Assembly: GCA_963717385.1 (NCBI GenBank)
Contig: CAVQWE010000018.1
Span: 1 to 64,000, forward strand
Source: Sva-07 sp963717385
GTDB lineage: Bacteria > Actinomycetota > Acidimicrobiia > Acidimicrobiales > Ilumatobacteraceae
Reading direction: 5' to 3'
Length of the DNA stretch: 64,000 nt
In this document: positions 42,282 through 50,876 of the stretch, one piece after another
Numbering within the stretch: position 1 is the stretch's first letter
Layout: the number at the start of each line of letters is the position of its first letter
Translations under genes and position numbers: made by a program
Notes under the pieces: model-generated
Told to the model about the DNA's origin: nothing
Database searches by the model: none
The model's input: the letters and a program-made list of their open reading frames with translations, nothing else

Positions 42282-42635
42282 CGAGACACCGCACCCGACT
42301 CCCACAGGATCGGGCGACCTCGACACCAACGATGCGTCGGATGTGGACGGTCTGGTCGCGGTCTTCGTCTCCAGTGACGCCGAGCAACGGGCGTGAGTGT
42401 TTCACGTGAAACAGTCCGTTCTGCCGAGACGCTCCGCCGAGACGCTCCGCCGGTCAATGTTTCACGTGAAACACTCTGCTCCGCCGAGACGCACCGCCGA
42501 GACGCTCCGCTGCCAATGTTTCACGTGAAACACCTCGAAATGCTTGTCTCTTGCCGGCGTATCGGGCAGAGTGTGGATGTCCACACCTGCACGACACCTT
42601 GATGTCGGCGCTCCCTGCCTCGAACGGAGAACCCG
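42282..42635. other. parA upstream region, gene-free
   Basis: This 354-base interval holds the three parS sites and their flanking GC-rich repeats (CGCCGAGACGCTCCGC units). A short frame covers it (GTG 42393) but only as a by-product of the parS repeats. The stretch 42282-42396 may be the true C-terminus of rsmG. A GGAGA Shine-Dalgarno lies at 42626-42630 for parA. Confidence 0.6.
42398..42532. repeat. three perfect parS sites in a ~60-bp repeat array
   Basis: The 16-bp palindrome TGTTTCACGTGAAACA occurs exactly at 42398-42413, 42458-42473 and 42517-42532, 60 and 59 bases apart. It is the conserved bacterial parS, bound by ParB. Between them lie repeats of the type CCGCCGAGACGCTCCGC, so the array arose by tandem duplication. 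It sits directly upstream of parA-parB, near oriC. Confidence 0.95.
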
Positions 42636-43601
42636 TTGTCGGAATCCGACACCTCAGCCGAAACGCTGGGACAGCCTCAACCACCTCCATCGATTGGCGA
42701 CCGACGCGATCCGGTGCATGGTGGCCCCGTACCCAGCGACCCGGGCGCACTCCCGAGCCCAACGCCGATCGCCACCGACCCACCGGAGGCTCCAGCACAC
42801 GCGGCCGTGGTGGTTCCGACCGATGCTCACCCGCTTCCCAGGGTGATCGCGCTCGCCAATCAGAAGGGTGGTGTGGGCAAGACCACGACCACCGTGAACC
42901 TCGGCGCCGCGTTGGCGGAAATGGGGCTGCGCACGCTGATCATCGACCTCGATCCCACAAGGGAACGCCTCGACCGGGCTCGGGATCGAGAACCGTGGCC
43001 TCGAGCACTCGATGTACCACGTGCTCATGCACGAGGAGCCGTTGGAGAATGTGGTCGAACCAACCGACGTGCGCAATTTGTTCGTCGCTCCGGCGTCACT
43101 CGATCTTGCTGGAGCGGAGATCGAGTTGGTACCGGCATTCAGCCGAGAGCAGCGTCTGAAACGAGCGATCGAGGCGGTACTCGACGACTACGACTACGTG
43201 CTGATCGATTGTCCCCCATCGCTGGGTCTCCTCACGGTCAACGGACTCGCTGCTGCGAGTGAGGTGATGGTGCCGATCCAGTGTGAGTATTACGCACTCG
43301 AAGGTCTTGGTCAGTTGCTCCGCAACGTCGACCTGGTGAAGCGAAATCTCAACCCGACACTCGAGATGAGCACGATTCTCTGTGTGATGTTCGATGCGAG
43401 GACCAAGCTGTCGGGTCAGGTCGTCAGCTGAAGTGCGCGAGCACTTTGGCGACAAGGTGCTCAAGTCAGTGGTGCCGAGGTCGGTGCGTTTGTCCGAGGC
43501 ACCGTCGTTCGGCCAACCCATCACCACGTTCGACCCGACGCTCGCGTGGTGCCATTGCGTATCGCGACGCAGCACGGGAGGTGCACCATGGCACGATCTA
43601 G
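42636..43601 (+). CDS. parA: chromosome partition ATPase ParA (Soj), three frameshifts
   Basis: About 320 aa after removing three bases. TTG 42636 is supported by GGAGA five bases before it. A Pro-rich tail of ~70 residues precedes the deviant Walker A KGGVGKTTTTVNLGAALAEM. The rest reads GNASTGLGIENRGLEHSMYH, YDYVLIDCPPSLGLLTVNGL and TKLSGQVVSEVREHFGDKVL, and the end GAIAYRDAAREVHHGTI with stop TAG 43601. Breaks: 42957 (CC[C]ACAAGGG), 43429 (AGC[T]GAAGTG) and 43541 (ACG[C]TCGCGT). Overlaps parB by 14 bases. It moves ParB-parS complexes apart after replication. Confidence 0.93.
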
Positions 43602-44505
43602 CGGACTCGGCAAGGGACTCAGTTCGATCATCCCAGGCGCCGATCGCACCGAAGCAGATTCCACCGTTGGAGCGGTGCTGTCGGACATCGCTGTCGAGGC
43701 GGTCTCGCCGAACCCACATCAGCCTCGTGTTCACTTCGACGAGGAAACACTCACCGAGCTGTCGGCGTCGATCGCCGAGATGGGTGTGCTGCAGCCGATC
43801 CTCGTGCGGCCGCTCGACGATGGGACCTATGAGCTCATCGCCGGCGAGCGACGGTGGCGAGCGGCGCAGCGGGCTGGATTGACCACGATCCCTGCGGTGA
43901 TCCGGCTCACCGACGACGTGAGTTCCGTCGAGCAGGCTCTGGTCGAGAACCTGCATCGGCAGGATCTCACCGCGCTGGAGGAAGCCGCCGCATATCAACA
44001 ACTGCTCGATGAGTTCGGCTTGACCCACGATCAGATCGCCACCCGGGTCGGAAAGAGCCGATCGGCGATCACCAACAGTCTGCGTCTGCTGGGCCTCCCA
44101 CCGGCGGTCCAGCACCTCCTGGCCGACGGTCAGCTGTCGGCGGGCCATGCCCGAGCACTGCTCGGCACCCCCGACCGCACGCGCCAGGAGCAGTTGGCGC
44201 GCGAAGCGGCATCTGGTGGTTGGTCGGTGCGCATGGTCGAGGAGGCGGTGCGCGCAGACGGCGCGCCGACCACCGAGGATGCTGCGCAGGTCGAGCATGA
44301 CCACGTTGCTGATCCGATCGACGGTGCTGGTCTGACACCGTCGACTCGGCTGCGCCCACCGGGGCTGCTCGAACTCGAGCATCTCCTGGCCGAGCACCTC
44401 GAGACGCGTGTGAACGTGCAGATGAGCGCCAAGCGGGGCCGCGTCACGATCGAATTCGCGGATCTCGAAGACCTCGAACGCATCTACCGCGTCATGACTG
44501 GCTGA
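43588..44505 (+). CDS. parB: chromosome partition protein ParB (Spo0J)
   Basis: 305 aa from ATG 43588 (MARSSGLGKGLSSIIPG). The CTPase/ParB core shows NPHQPRVHFDEETLTELSAS, the box ELIAGERRWRAAQRAGL, and VEQALVENLHRQDLTALEEA; the HTH is TRVGKSRSAITNSLRLLGLP, then LSAGHARALLG. The C-terminus is a small dimerisation domain (RVTIEFADLEDLERIYRVM). ParB loads at parS, slides as a CTP clamp and recruits SMC. Intact, translationally linked to parA. Confidence 0.97.
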   Translation: MARSSGLGKGLSSIIPGADRTEADSTVGAVLSDIAVEAVSPNPHQPRVHFDEETLTELSASIAEMGVLQPILVRPLDDGTYELIAGERRWRAAQRAGLTTIPAVIRLTDDVSSVEQALVENLHRQDLTALEEAAAYQQLLDEFGLTHDQIATRVGKSRSAITNSLRLLGLPPAVQHLLADGQLSAGHARALLGTPDRTRQEQLAREAASGGWSVRMVEEAVRADGAPTTEDAAQVEHDHVADPIDGAGLTPSTRLRPPGLLELEHLLAEHLETRVNVQMSAKRGRVTIEFADLEDLERIYRVMTG

Positions 44506-44536
44506 GCCAGCGATGAGCGAGGGGTACCCGTCCGGA

Positions 44537-44563
44537 CTCTCACCTCGCGCGTGACGGTGAGAG
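44537..44563. terminator. hairpin between convergent parB and cwlM
   Basis: CTCTCACC (44537-44544) pairs perfectly with GGTGAGAG (44556-44563) around an 11-base loop. It lies 32 bases after parB and in the gap of two convergent genes, suggesting a shared terminator. No T-run follows, as is common in high-GC actinobacteria. Confidence 0.5.
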
Positions 44564-44692
44564 ACCTCGATCTGTACCGGTCAGAGGTCACTCATGGTCG
44601 TTGAATCGGGCCGAGATCGCCGAATTCACTCACGTTCGGTGGCCATCGTGTCAATCTCTTGTCGAGAGCAACCCACAGGCTGTGTGCAAGGC

Positions 44693-44701
44693 TGTGGATA
44701 A
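44693..44701. promoter_or_regulatory. perfect DnaA box TGTGGATAA
   Basis: A single match to the strict consensus TTATCCACA (here on the minus strand) lies in the gap after parB, next to the cwlM stop. It is outside the oriC cluster. One isolated box can arise by chance, but it may add a DnaA titration or regulatory site near the origin. Confidence 0.4.
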
Positions 44702-44702
44702 C

Positions 44703-45678
44703 CTAGGTTGCTGTGGGGATGTGGGCGGTCCAGGCGGTCACCGCGGTCACGATCGTGTCGGTGACTGCATCGGTGGCATCGACGGCCGCACGAACGGGAC
44801 CGAGCGAGCAGAGCACTGCCGGCATCCTGGTTTCACGCAGAACGGGCAATCGCATGCCACGCAGTTCTGGCTCGACCAACACGGGTGTGCACCAGGCGGC
44901 GACGATGTGCGTCGCGAGCGAGCGACCTCCGATCGACTCGAACGTCGGTACGCCGAAATAGGACACCAACGAACGTTCGTCCGCACGCGCCTCGAATCCG
45001 ATGTAGAGCTGGGCACCGAAGCGGTTCGCTGCAGCAGCTTGCGAGGCTGCGTCGTACTCATCGGTGGCCATCACGGTGGCGCCATCGTTGCGGAGCGCAC
45101 GTGTGACCGACCGGGTGATCGAGCTCAGGCCACCGAATTGTCCGACCACGATCCGCAGTGGACGCAGCGAGTCGTGCGTCGTGAGCGTCTCTCGTACCGA
45201 AGCCACTCCTGGACCTGAGCCGGTCTGGCGTCGGAGCAGTTCGAGCATACGAACGGTGCGTGGCCCGCAGATGCCGTCGGGTGTGAGCCCACCGTTGCGC
45301 TGGAAGTCCAGGAGGGCGCGGACGGTGGCCGGCCCGCAGATGCCGTCGGGCCGACCACAGTCGAAACCGAGCTGATTGAGCCCATCTTGGAGCGCAGCGA
45401 TGTCGTCGCCGCGCAATTGAGGAGCTGTGAGCAGGAGCAGTCGGTCGCCCAGACGCCAGCCGGCTTCGACGAGCGCCAACCAGGTCGACTCGTCGCAGCG
45501 ACCGCTGGCGTGCAAGCCCACGGGCGAGTTGAAAGGCAGCGACCGCATCGCACGTCGATTCGCCGAACTCGCCCGGCACGTCGGTGCTCGCGCCGAATCC
45601 GGCTGCGCCGAGGCGACGTTGGAGATCGCGGACCGCTTCACCCTGCTGACCGAGCGCCAGCGGGAAGTTGCTGGTCAG
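44703..45678 (-). CDS. cwlM: CwlM-like peptidoglycan-binding/amidase-fold protein, catalytic residues missing, one frameshift
   Basis: About 324 aa. Two PGBD repeats are visible: LPLALGQQGEAVRDLQRRLG, and then DGLNQLGFDCGRPDGICGPA plus NGGLTPDGICGPRTVRML. The C-terminal half has the amidase_3 fold, but its zinc/catalytic positions are replaced: VVGQFGG where DPGHGG is usual, LYIGFEAR instead of SIHAN, and LCSLGP instead of ELGF. The frame slips at about 45518 (CGT[G]GGCTTG). The start is uncertain (CTG 45678 or nearby). In mycobacteria CwlM at this locus regulates MurA; a similar regulatory role is inferred. Confidence 0.85.
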
Positions 45679-46013
45679 TGCGCTGTCGCCAGGAATTCGT
45701 CGAGCTCCTGGAGCAGGGCGCCCTTGCTCTTGGCGCCAACGAGCCGCTTCGACACCTCACCGCCGGAGAAGACGAGCAGCGTCGGGATGCTCATGACGTT
45801 GTACCGCATCGCCAGATCGGGGTTGTCGTCGACGTTGAGCTTCGTGACGGTGATGTCGTCGCCGTGCTCGGACGCGATCTCGGCCAGGATCGGAGCGATC
45901 TGTTTGCACGGACCGCACCACTCGGCCCAGAAGTCGACGATGACGGGCTTGTCTGAGCCGATCACGGTCTCGTCGAAGGTGTTGGTGGACAAGTTGACGA
46001 TGCCGTCTGCCAT
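45675..46013 (-). CDS. trxA: thioredoxin
   Basis: 112 aa from ATG 46013 (MADGIVNLSTNTFDETVIG). The active site is VDFWAEWCGPCKQIAPILAE, with the conserved cis-Pro in VMSIPTLLVFSGG. It reduces disulphides in cytoplasmic proteins, recycled by the thioredoxin reductase encoded just upstream. It is intact; RBS-like AAAGGAA precedes the start. cwlM begins at its stop. Confidence 0.96.
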   Translation of the reverse strand: MADGIVNLSTNTFDETVIGSDKPVIVDFWAEWCGPCKQIAPILAEIASEHGDDITVTKLNVDDNPDLAMRYNVMSIPTLLVFSGGEVSKRLVGAKSKGALLQELDEFLATAH

Positions 46014-46125
46014 GGTGCATTCCTTTCGGGGGTCGCGAGCATCGTAGAGCGCCCGCGTTGGGTTCGGTGCAACCAATCGTTTCGCCAGGACATTCCTGTG
46101 CGCCTGGTGGCGCCCACTGGATCCG

Positions 46126-47080
46126 TCAGTGGTGGACGTTGGCTTCGAGCCAGCGTTCGGCGTCGATGGCGGCCATGCAACCAGAACCGGCGGCGGTGAT
46201 CGCCTGTCGGTAGACGTCGTCTTGGACGTCTCCGCAGGCGAACACGCCCTCGACGTCGGTGTGTGAGGAGTCCGCCCGGGTGATCAGGTAGCCGGTGTCG
46301 GGGTTCATCTCGAGCTTGCCGACGAAGAGATCGGTGTTCGGGCGGTGCCCGATGGCCACGAACAGCCCGGTCACGTCCATGGTCGACACCGAACCGTCGA
46401 CCGTGTCGGTCAACTCGATGCCCGACAGGGAAGTGTCGCCGAAGATGTCGGTGACCTGGGCGTTCCAGCGGAACTCGATCTTGGGGTTGGCGAAGGCACG
46501 GTCCTGCATGATCTTCGACGCACGCAGTTCGTCGCGGCGGTGCACGATGGTGACCTTGTCGGCGAACTTGGTGAGGAACGTGGCCTCTTCGATCGCTGAA
46601 TCGCCACCACCGACGACGGCGATCTCGTGACCTCGGAAGAAGAACCCATCGCAGGTGGCGCAGGTGGACAATCCGTGGCCGATCAGACGCTGTTCCGGCT
46701 CGAGGCCGAGCATCAGCGACTGCGCCCCGGTACTGACGATCACTGCGTTGCGCGCGGTACTCGGTCTCTCGCACCCAGACACGGAACGGCCGTTCGGACA
46801 AATCGACGGCGGTGACCTTCTCGGTCAGGATCTCGGTACCGAACCGCTCGGCCTGGCTGCGCATGTTGGCCATCAGCTCGGGGCCCATGATCCCGTCGGG
46901 AAAGCCCGGGAAGTTCTCGACCTCGGTGGTCAGCATCAGCTGCCCACCCGGCTGATCACTGGTGCTCGAAGGTTCGCCCTCGATCAGGAGGGGCGCCAGG
47001 TTGGCCCGTGCGGTGTAGACCGCAGCGGTCAGACCAGCAGGACCTGATCCGATGATGATGACGTCGCGAACGTCTGACAT
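46126..47080 (-). CDS. trxB: thioredoxin reductase, one frameshift
   Basis: About 317 aa after repair. FAD motif VIIIGSGPAGLTAAVYTARA; redox site GLSTCATCDGFFFRG; NADPH motif IAVVGGGDSAIEEATFL; second FAD motif GVFACGDVQDDVYRQAITAA. It reduces TrxA with NADPH. The frame slips at ~46753 inside CGCGCGCAACG (one base extra) between ETEYRA and NAVIVSTGAQ. The gene is otherwise perfect, so a sequence error is likely. It lies upstream of trxA in the same direction, 112 bases away. Confidence 0.95.
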
Positions 47081-47133
47081 GTGAGTTCCTCGTGGATCGA
47101 TGGGGTGGCGGTGGGCGTGGTGGCTGATCGAGG

Positions 47134-47461
47134 TCAGCTGGCAGCGGCGGAGTTGCGCTGACGGAACAACACCAGACCGACGATGCTGAAGATGAGCCCA
47201 ACGATGAGATAGCTGAGATAGACCGCTCGATCCCAGCCAACAGCGAGTTCGAGGAGCGACTGCACACCGCGGAACGAACATCACGACCGCAATGATCGCG
47301 ATCAGGGTGCCGAGCATGACTGCGATGACGCCGAAAACCGCACCGCGGGCCGCGTAGACCACCTTCTGTGTGGTCTGGGCGCGGACGTTGTCGATGAGGC
47401 TGACCAGCTTGTCGGTCGTCTCGGTTGCCCAGTTGGGATCGGTGAGCGGGTTTGCCGGCAT
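47134..47461 (-). CDS. two-helix membrane protein, one frameshift
   Basis: About 108 aa after repair: MPANPLTDPNWATETTDKLV, a helix (GAVFGVIAVMLGTLIAIIAV), VMFVRGVQSLLELAVGWD and a second helix (YLSYLIVGLIFSIVGLVLF). One extra C at ~47271 (GTTC[C]GCGGTG) breaks it. The pattern resembles small holin-like proteins between sigma/anti-sigma and trxB genes. The function is unknown, but location in the operon suggests a membrane partner of this cluster. Confidence 0.7.
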
Positions 47462-47483
47462 GTCGGCGAGGCTAGCCGCCGGC

Positions 47484-48405
47484 TCAGGGCAGTCGCACCC
47501 GAGCAACCTCGGCGCAGCCGATGGGCTCGTGGGCGATGGCCAGATTGCGACCGATGTCGATTCCCACCACGACCGCCACGTCGCCGTACACCGCTGGACC
47601 GACGACGAGATCCACTCCCGGACATTGCGGGAGGTCGGCCTCCACGAGGAACGACTCTGCCTCGGAGAGGTCGCTGTCGTCAGGTGCGCTGGTGGCCGTC
47701 GGAGCGTTGTCGGCCGCCAGGGGCGCTCCGACCGCGACAGCGGCGAAGTCGGCGAGATCGGCAAGCGTGCGCAGCTGCACCAGGCCAGCATCCTCGGAGG
47801 GTGGTGGGGGGTCGGACACTCCCGTGTCGACGTCAGGCGCGGCCGCGTCGCCACCTTCGCCAGCAGGAGCCAGGTCGTCAGCACCGAGTTCGCTCACCGG
47901 CACGTCCTGCGTCGGCGCTCTCGGCGGCCTCGGTGGTGAGCTCGGCAGCGTCGGCAGCGTCGGTGGATGAGCTCGATGAGTCGTCGTCTTCGCCCGTGCC
48001 GAGTTGCAGCGCGAGCCCGCCTGCGAGCACGAGCACCAAGGCTGCTGCTGCACCGGTGAGCCAGCGGGTGGAAGCCGGACGTGGGCGGCGGTTCAGTGTT
48101 GTCGGAGCCGTGACCGATGCAGCTCCGGCAACTGCTGCGGCATCGATACCGGCGGGCGTCTGGTCGCGGCGCGCCCCGGTGCGTTCGGCTTGGGGGAGGC
48201 GCTCCCAGACGTCGAGTGCAGCTGCAAGATGGGTCTCTCGTACCGAGATCGCCGGTGTTGCGACGTCGCCGAGCAACGCCCGGACCGCCCGGAGCCGGTC
48301 GACTTCTGCCAGTGCTTCCGGGTCGGCGTCGACCAGGGCGCGCTCGTCGGCGGTCACGTCATCGTCGAGATACGCGCTCGCGAGTTGGGTCAGGTCGTCG
48401 TTCAT
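47484..48405 (-). CDS. anti-sigma factor, single-pass membrane protein, one frameshift
   Basis: About 306 aa after repair. The cytoplasmic N-terminus MNDDLTQLASAYLDDDVTAD and EALAEVDRLRAVRALLGDV is the sigma-binding helix bundle, without the HxxxCxxC zinc motif. One helix (WLTGAAAALVLVLAGGLAL) is followed by an acidic Ser/Asp stretch and an extracellular domain (VQLRTLADLADFAAVAVGA) with two Cys (QCPG, IGCAEV). The frame slips near 47911. It overlaps the ECF sigma gene by ATGA, the classic co-translation of sigma and its inhibitor. Confidence 0.85.
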
Positions 48406-49004
48406 GTCGGACCCATTGGACGTTCGTCACCGGTGTGTCGGTTCCCTCGATCTTCGCCCAGCTCGAGCGACGAGGCGAGCGCTGCCCGACCGCGCGAGAT
48501 CCGTGACTTGACGGTGCCGACCGGAATGTCGAGCGTGGCAGCGATGTCGGCGTAGTCGAGGTCGGCAACGTCGCGGAGGACGACCGCGATGCGCAAGTCC
48601 TCGGGGAGGCGGTCGAGTGCGTCGTCGAGCACGTATCGATCGGAGAGCGAATCGACGTAGCGATCGGCAGTGGGGTCGACGGCTTCGGGTCGATCATCGT
48701 CGCCGACGATGTGCAGGGCTGGGCGCCGCTGGCGTTTGCGGAGTTCGTCGAGCGACGCATTGGTGGCGATGCGGTATGCCCACGTGCCGAACGACGATCG
48801 ACCATCGAAGCGGGGCAGGCTGCGAACGATCTTGATCAGCGCTTCCTGGCAGGCGTCGTCGGCGTCCTTGGTGCTCCCTGCGATTCGACGACAGACCGCG
48901 TGGATGCGGTCATAGTGGCGACGCAACAACTGATCGAGCGCGAAACGGTCGCCGCCCTGCGCGGCGGCAACCAAGGCAGCGTCATCGAGGTGGCGGGGAA
49001 TCAT
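48402..49004 (-). CDS. ECF-family RNA polymerase sigma factor (SigM-like position)
   Basis: 200 aa. Region 2 is LLRRHYDRIHAVCRRIAGST and CQEALIKIVRSLPRFDGRSS, with FGTWAYRIATNASLDELRKR. Region 4 is LPEDLRIAVVLRDVADLDYA then DIAATLDIPVGTVKSRISRG. It should direct RNA polymerase to a stress regulon until bound by the membrane anti-sigma encoded next. In mycobacteria SigM occupies this position, before trxB-trxA-cwlM, so the same role is inferred. Intact. Confidence 0.92.
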   Translation of the reverse strand: MIPRHLDDAALVAAAQGGDRFALDQLLRRHYDRIHAVCRRIAGSTKDADDACQEALIKIVRSLPRFDGRSSFGTWAYRIATNASLDELRKRQRRPALHIVGDDDRPEAVDPTADRYVDSLSDRYVLDDALDRLPEDLRIAVVLRDVADLDYADIAATLDIPVGTVKSRISRGRAALASSLELGEDRGNRHTGDERPMGPT

Positions 49005-49023
49005 CGGATTGTACCGACGGCGT

Positions 49024-50790
49024 TCAGCCGACGAGAGCGATCTCTCCGAGGCGTCCTCGATACGGGTTCTGATCGGTGCACGTGCTGTCTTGACCGAGTT
49101 CCTTCAGCAGGATCAGCATGTGACGAGTCGGAGCGGCCGGAACCGGTGAGGTCAGGGTCTCGGGCTCGTTGGCGAACGCCGTGGACGCGAGCGCAGGACC
49201 CCAGTCCGCGAACGACGCGGGGATCGTCTCGGCGCTCGAAGCGAAGAAGTCGACCTGATAGGGCCCGGTCTGCACGTCGACGGTGAGTGCCGCTTGGGCG
49301 AGGGAGTCGAAACTCACCACGAGGCCGACGCCCTGCTTGCCGCCCATGAAGCGCGACGAGTAGCACTCCGTCGCCCACGATGTCGCAGCGTTGCTGTCGG
49401 CGAACGCATTGACGGCGTCGGCGTCGTTCTCCCCACCACCATCGCCATCTGGGTCGTAGGCGGTGATGGTGGCGATCGTGGCCGGGCCGACGACCACAGC
49501 GGCGTCGTCGGCGTCAGCGTTCGGTGGTGTTCCGGGCAGCGCCGTGGTCGAGGTGACTGGATCGCCGCCACCGAAGTTCGAATTGCTCCAGAGCAGTCCG
49601 CCGACGACCAGCGCCGCGACGAGCAGCAACGCAACAACGGTGAACGCGGGCCTCCACTCTTGGGTGAGACCCTTCGCAGGCTTGCCACGTTGGGCCGCGG
49701 CCTGAGGTGTCAGGTCGCGTGTGTCGCTCGTTGGGGTGGCCGGCGCCGACGTGTGGGCGACCTCACCGGGGATTGGTGTGTGCGAAGAGGTGCGCGCGGC
49801 ACTTGGTTGGTCGTCGCCTGGACGGGTGGCCCGAGCGCGATCACCCGCTCGACCAGCGATGTCGGAGGGCGCGCGGCGAAGTCGGCGACCTCCGGTCGGC
49901 GTGACGGGCGACTCCTCGTACGGCGTCGGGTCGATTGCCGGCGGACCTTCTCGTGCTGCATCGCGCAAGGTGGTGACCAGCTCGGCTCCGGTGGCAGGCC
50001 GGTGGGCAGGGTTGCGAGCGAGGAGCTGGTGGATCGCTACGACGAGTTTCGTCGGCAGCGTGGCCCGCAGTCGAGTGAGATCGGTGGGGTCGCGTTGCAG
50101 ACGAGCAAGCGCTGTGTCGGCGTCGGTTTCGCCGAGGAAGGGCACGCGTCCGGCCAGGCATTCGTACAGCACGAGACCGAGCGAGTACAGGTCGGCGCGA
50201 CCATCGAGCTTCTTGCCGCGGACCTGTTCGGGGGACAGGTACTTGGCGGTACCCATCATGATGTTGTCGCTGGTCAGGTCGTCCTCGGCCGACTGCAGCC
50301 CTTTGGCGATGCCGAAGTCGGTGAGCAGTACTCGCCCGTCGGACGTCATCATGATGTTGCCCGGCTTGACGTCGCGATGGACGAACCCGGCCCCGTGGGC
50401 ATGATCGAGCGCTGCTGCCACGCACGTACCGATGTGGCAGGTGAGTTCGGGGCTCAATCGCTTCTGCGTGTCGAGCACCTGGCGCAGGCTCTTGCCCTCG
50501 ACGAGCTGCATCACCACGGCTTGGCGGCCGTCCTGTTCGAACACGTCGTGGACCGCGACGATGTTCGGATGGTTCAGGCTGGCCGCAGCGATGGCCTCGC
50601 GACGGAAGCGTTCAGCAACGACTGGGTCGGTCGCGAGTGCCGGCTTGAGCCACTTGACCGCCACTTTCCGATCGAGGGTGAGGTCGACCGCCAGCCACAC
50701 CTCGGCCATGCCGCCCTGCGCGAGCATGCGCTGGAGTTCGTACCGCTGTGCAATGACGGTCGAGGTGGGAGGCGGAGCCGCAGCGGACAT
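49024..50790 (-). CDS. membrane Ser/Thr protein kinase with extracellular sugar-binding-like domain
   Basis: 588 aa. The N-terminal kinase has all key residues: Gly loop AQGGMAEVW, Lys in VAVKWLKP, HRDVKPGNIM, DFG in LLTDFGIAKG, and SPEQVRG. It is thus a true kinase, not a pseudokinase. A disordered Pro/Thr linker leads to one helix (VVALLLVAALVVGGLLW) and an extracellular region with ATITAYDPDGDGGGEND and ATSWATECYSSRF, like discoidin or the C-terminal domain after the pseudokinase in mycobacterial Rv3910. The sigma gene begins 20 bases on. It may phosphorylate envelope regulators such as the CwlM-like protein. Confidence 0.88.
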   Translation of the reverse strand: MSAAAPPPTSTVIAQRYELQRMLAQGGMAEVWLAVDLTLDRKVAVKWLKPALATDPVVAERFRREAIAAASLNHPNIVAVHDVFEQDGRQAVVMQLVEGKSLRQVLDTQKRLSPELTCHIGTCVAAALDHAHGAGFVHRDVKPGNIMMTSDGRVLLTDFGIAKGLQSAEDDLTSDNIMMGTAKYLSPEQVRGKKLDGRADLYSLGLVLYECLAGRVPFLGETDADTALARLQRDPTDLTRLRATLPTKLVVAIHQLLARNPAHRPATGAELVTTLRDAAREGPPAIDPTPYEESPVTPTGGRRLRRAPSDIAGRAGDRARATRPGDDQPSAARTSSHTPIPGEVAHTSAPATPTSDTRDLTPQAAAQRGKPAKGLTQEWRPAFTVVALLLVAALVVGGLLWSNSNFGGGDPVTSTTALPGTPPNADADDAAVVVGPATIATITAYDPDGDGGGENDADAVNAFADSNAATSWATECYSSRFMGGKQGVGLVVSFDSLAQAALTVDVQTGPYQVDFFASSAETIPASFADWGPALASTAFANEPETLTSPVPAAPTRHMLILLKELGQDSTCTDQNPYRGRLGEIALVG

Positions 50791-50876
50791 GACTGGGGAC
50801 GAACGCTAGCCCTGGCGGGCAGCCAGACGCCGTCAATTCGTGTGTGGGTGCTCCTCGGACAGGCCGGAAGCCGTGA

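Noticed and set aside
45962..47884. 640-codon frame on the minus strand spanning trxA, trxB and the membrane protein
   Set aside because: It reads trxB correctly only for its N-terminal part; the rest is out-of-frame, Arg-rich sequence. The real genes are trxA, trxB, the two-helix protein and the anti-sigma factor.
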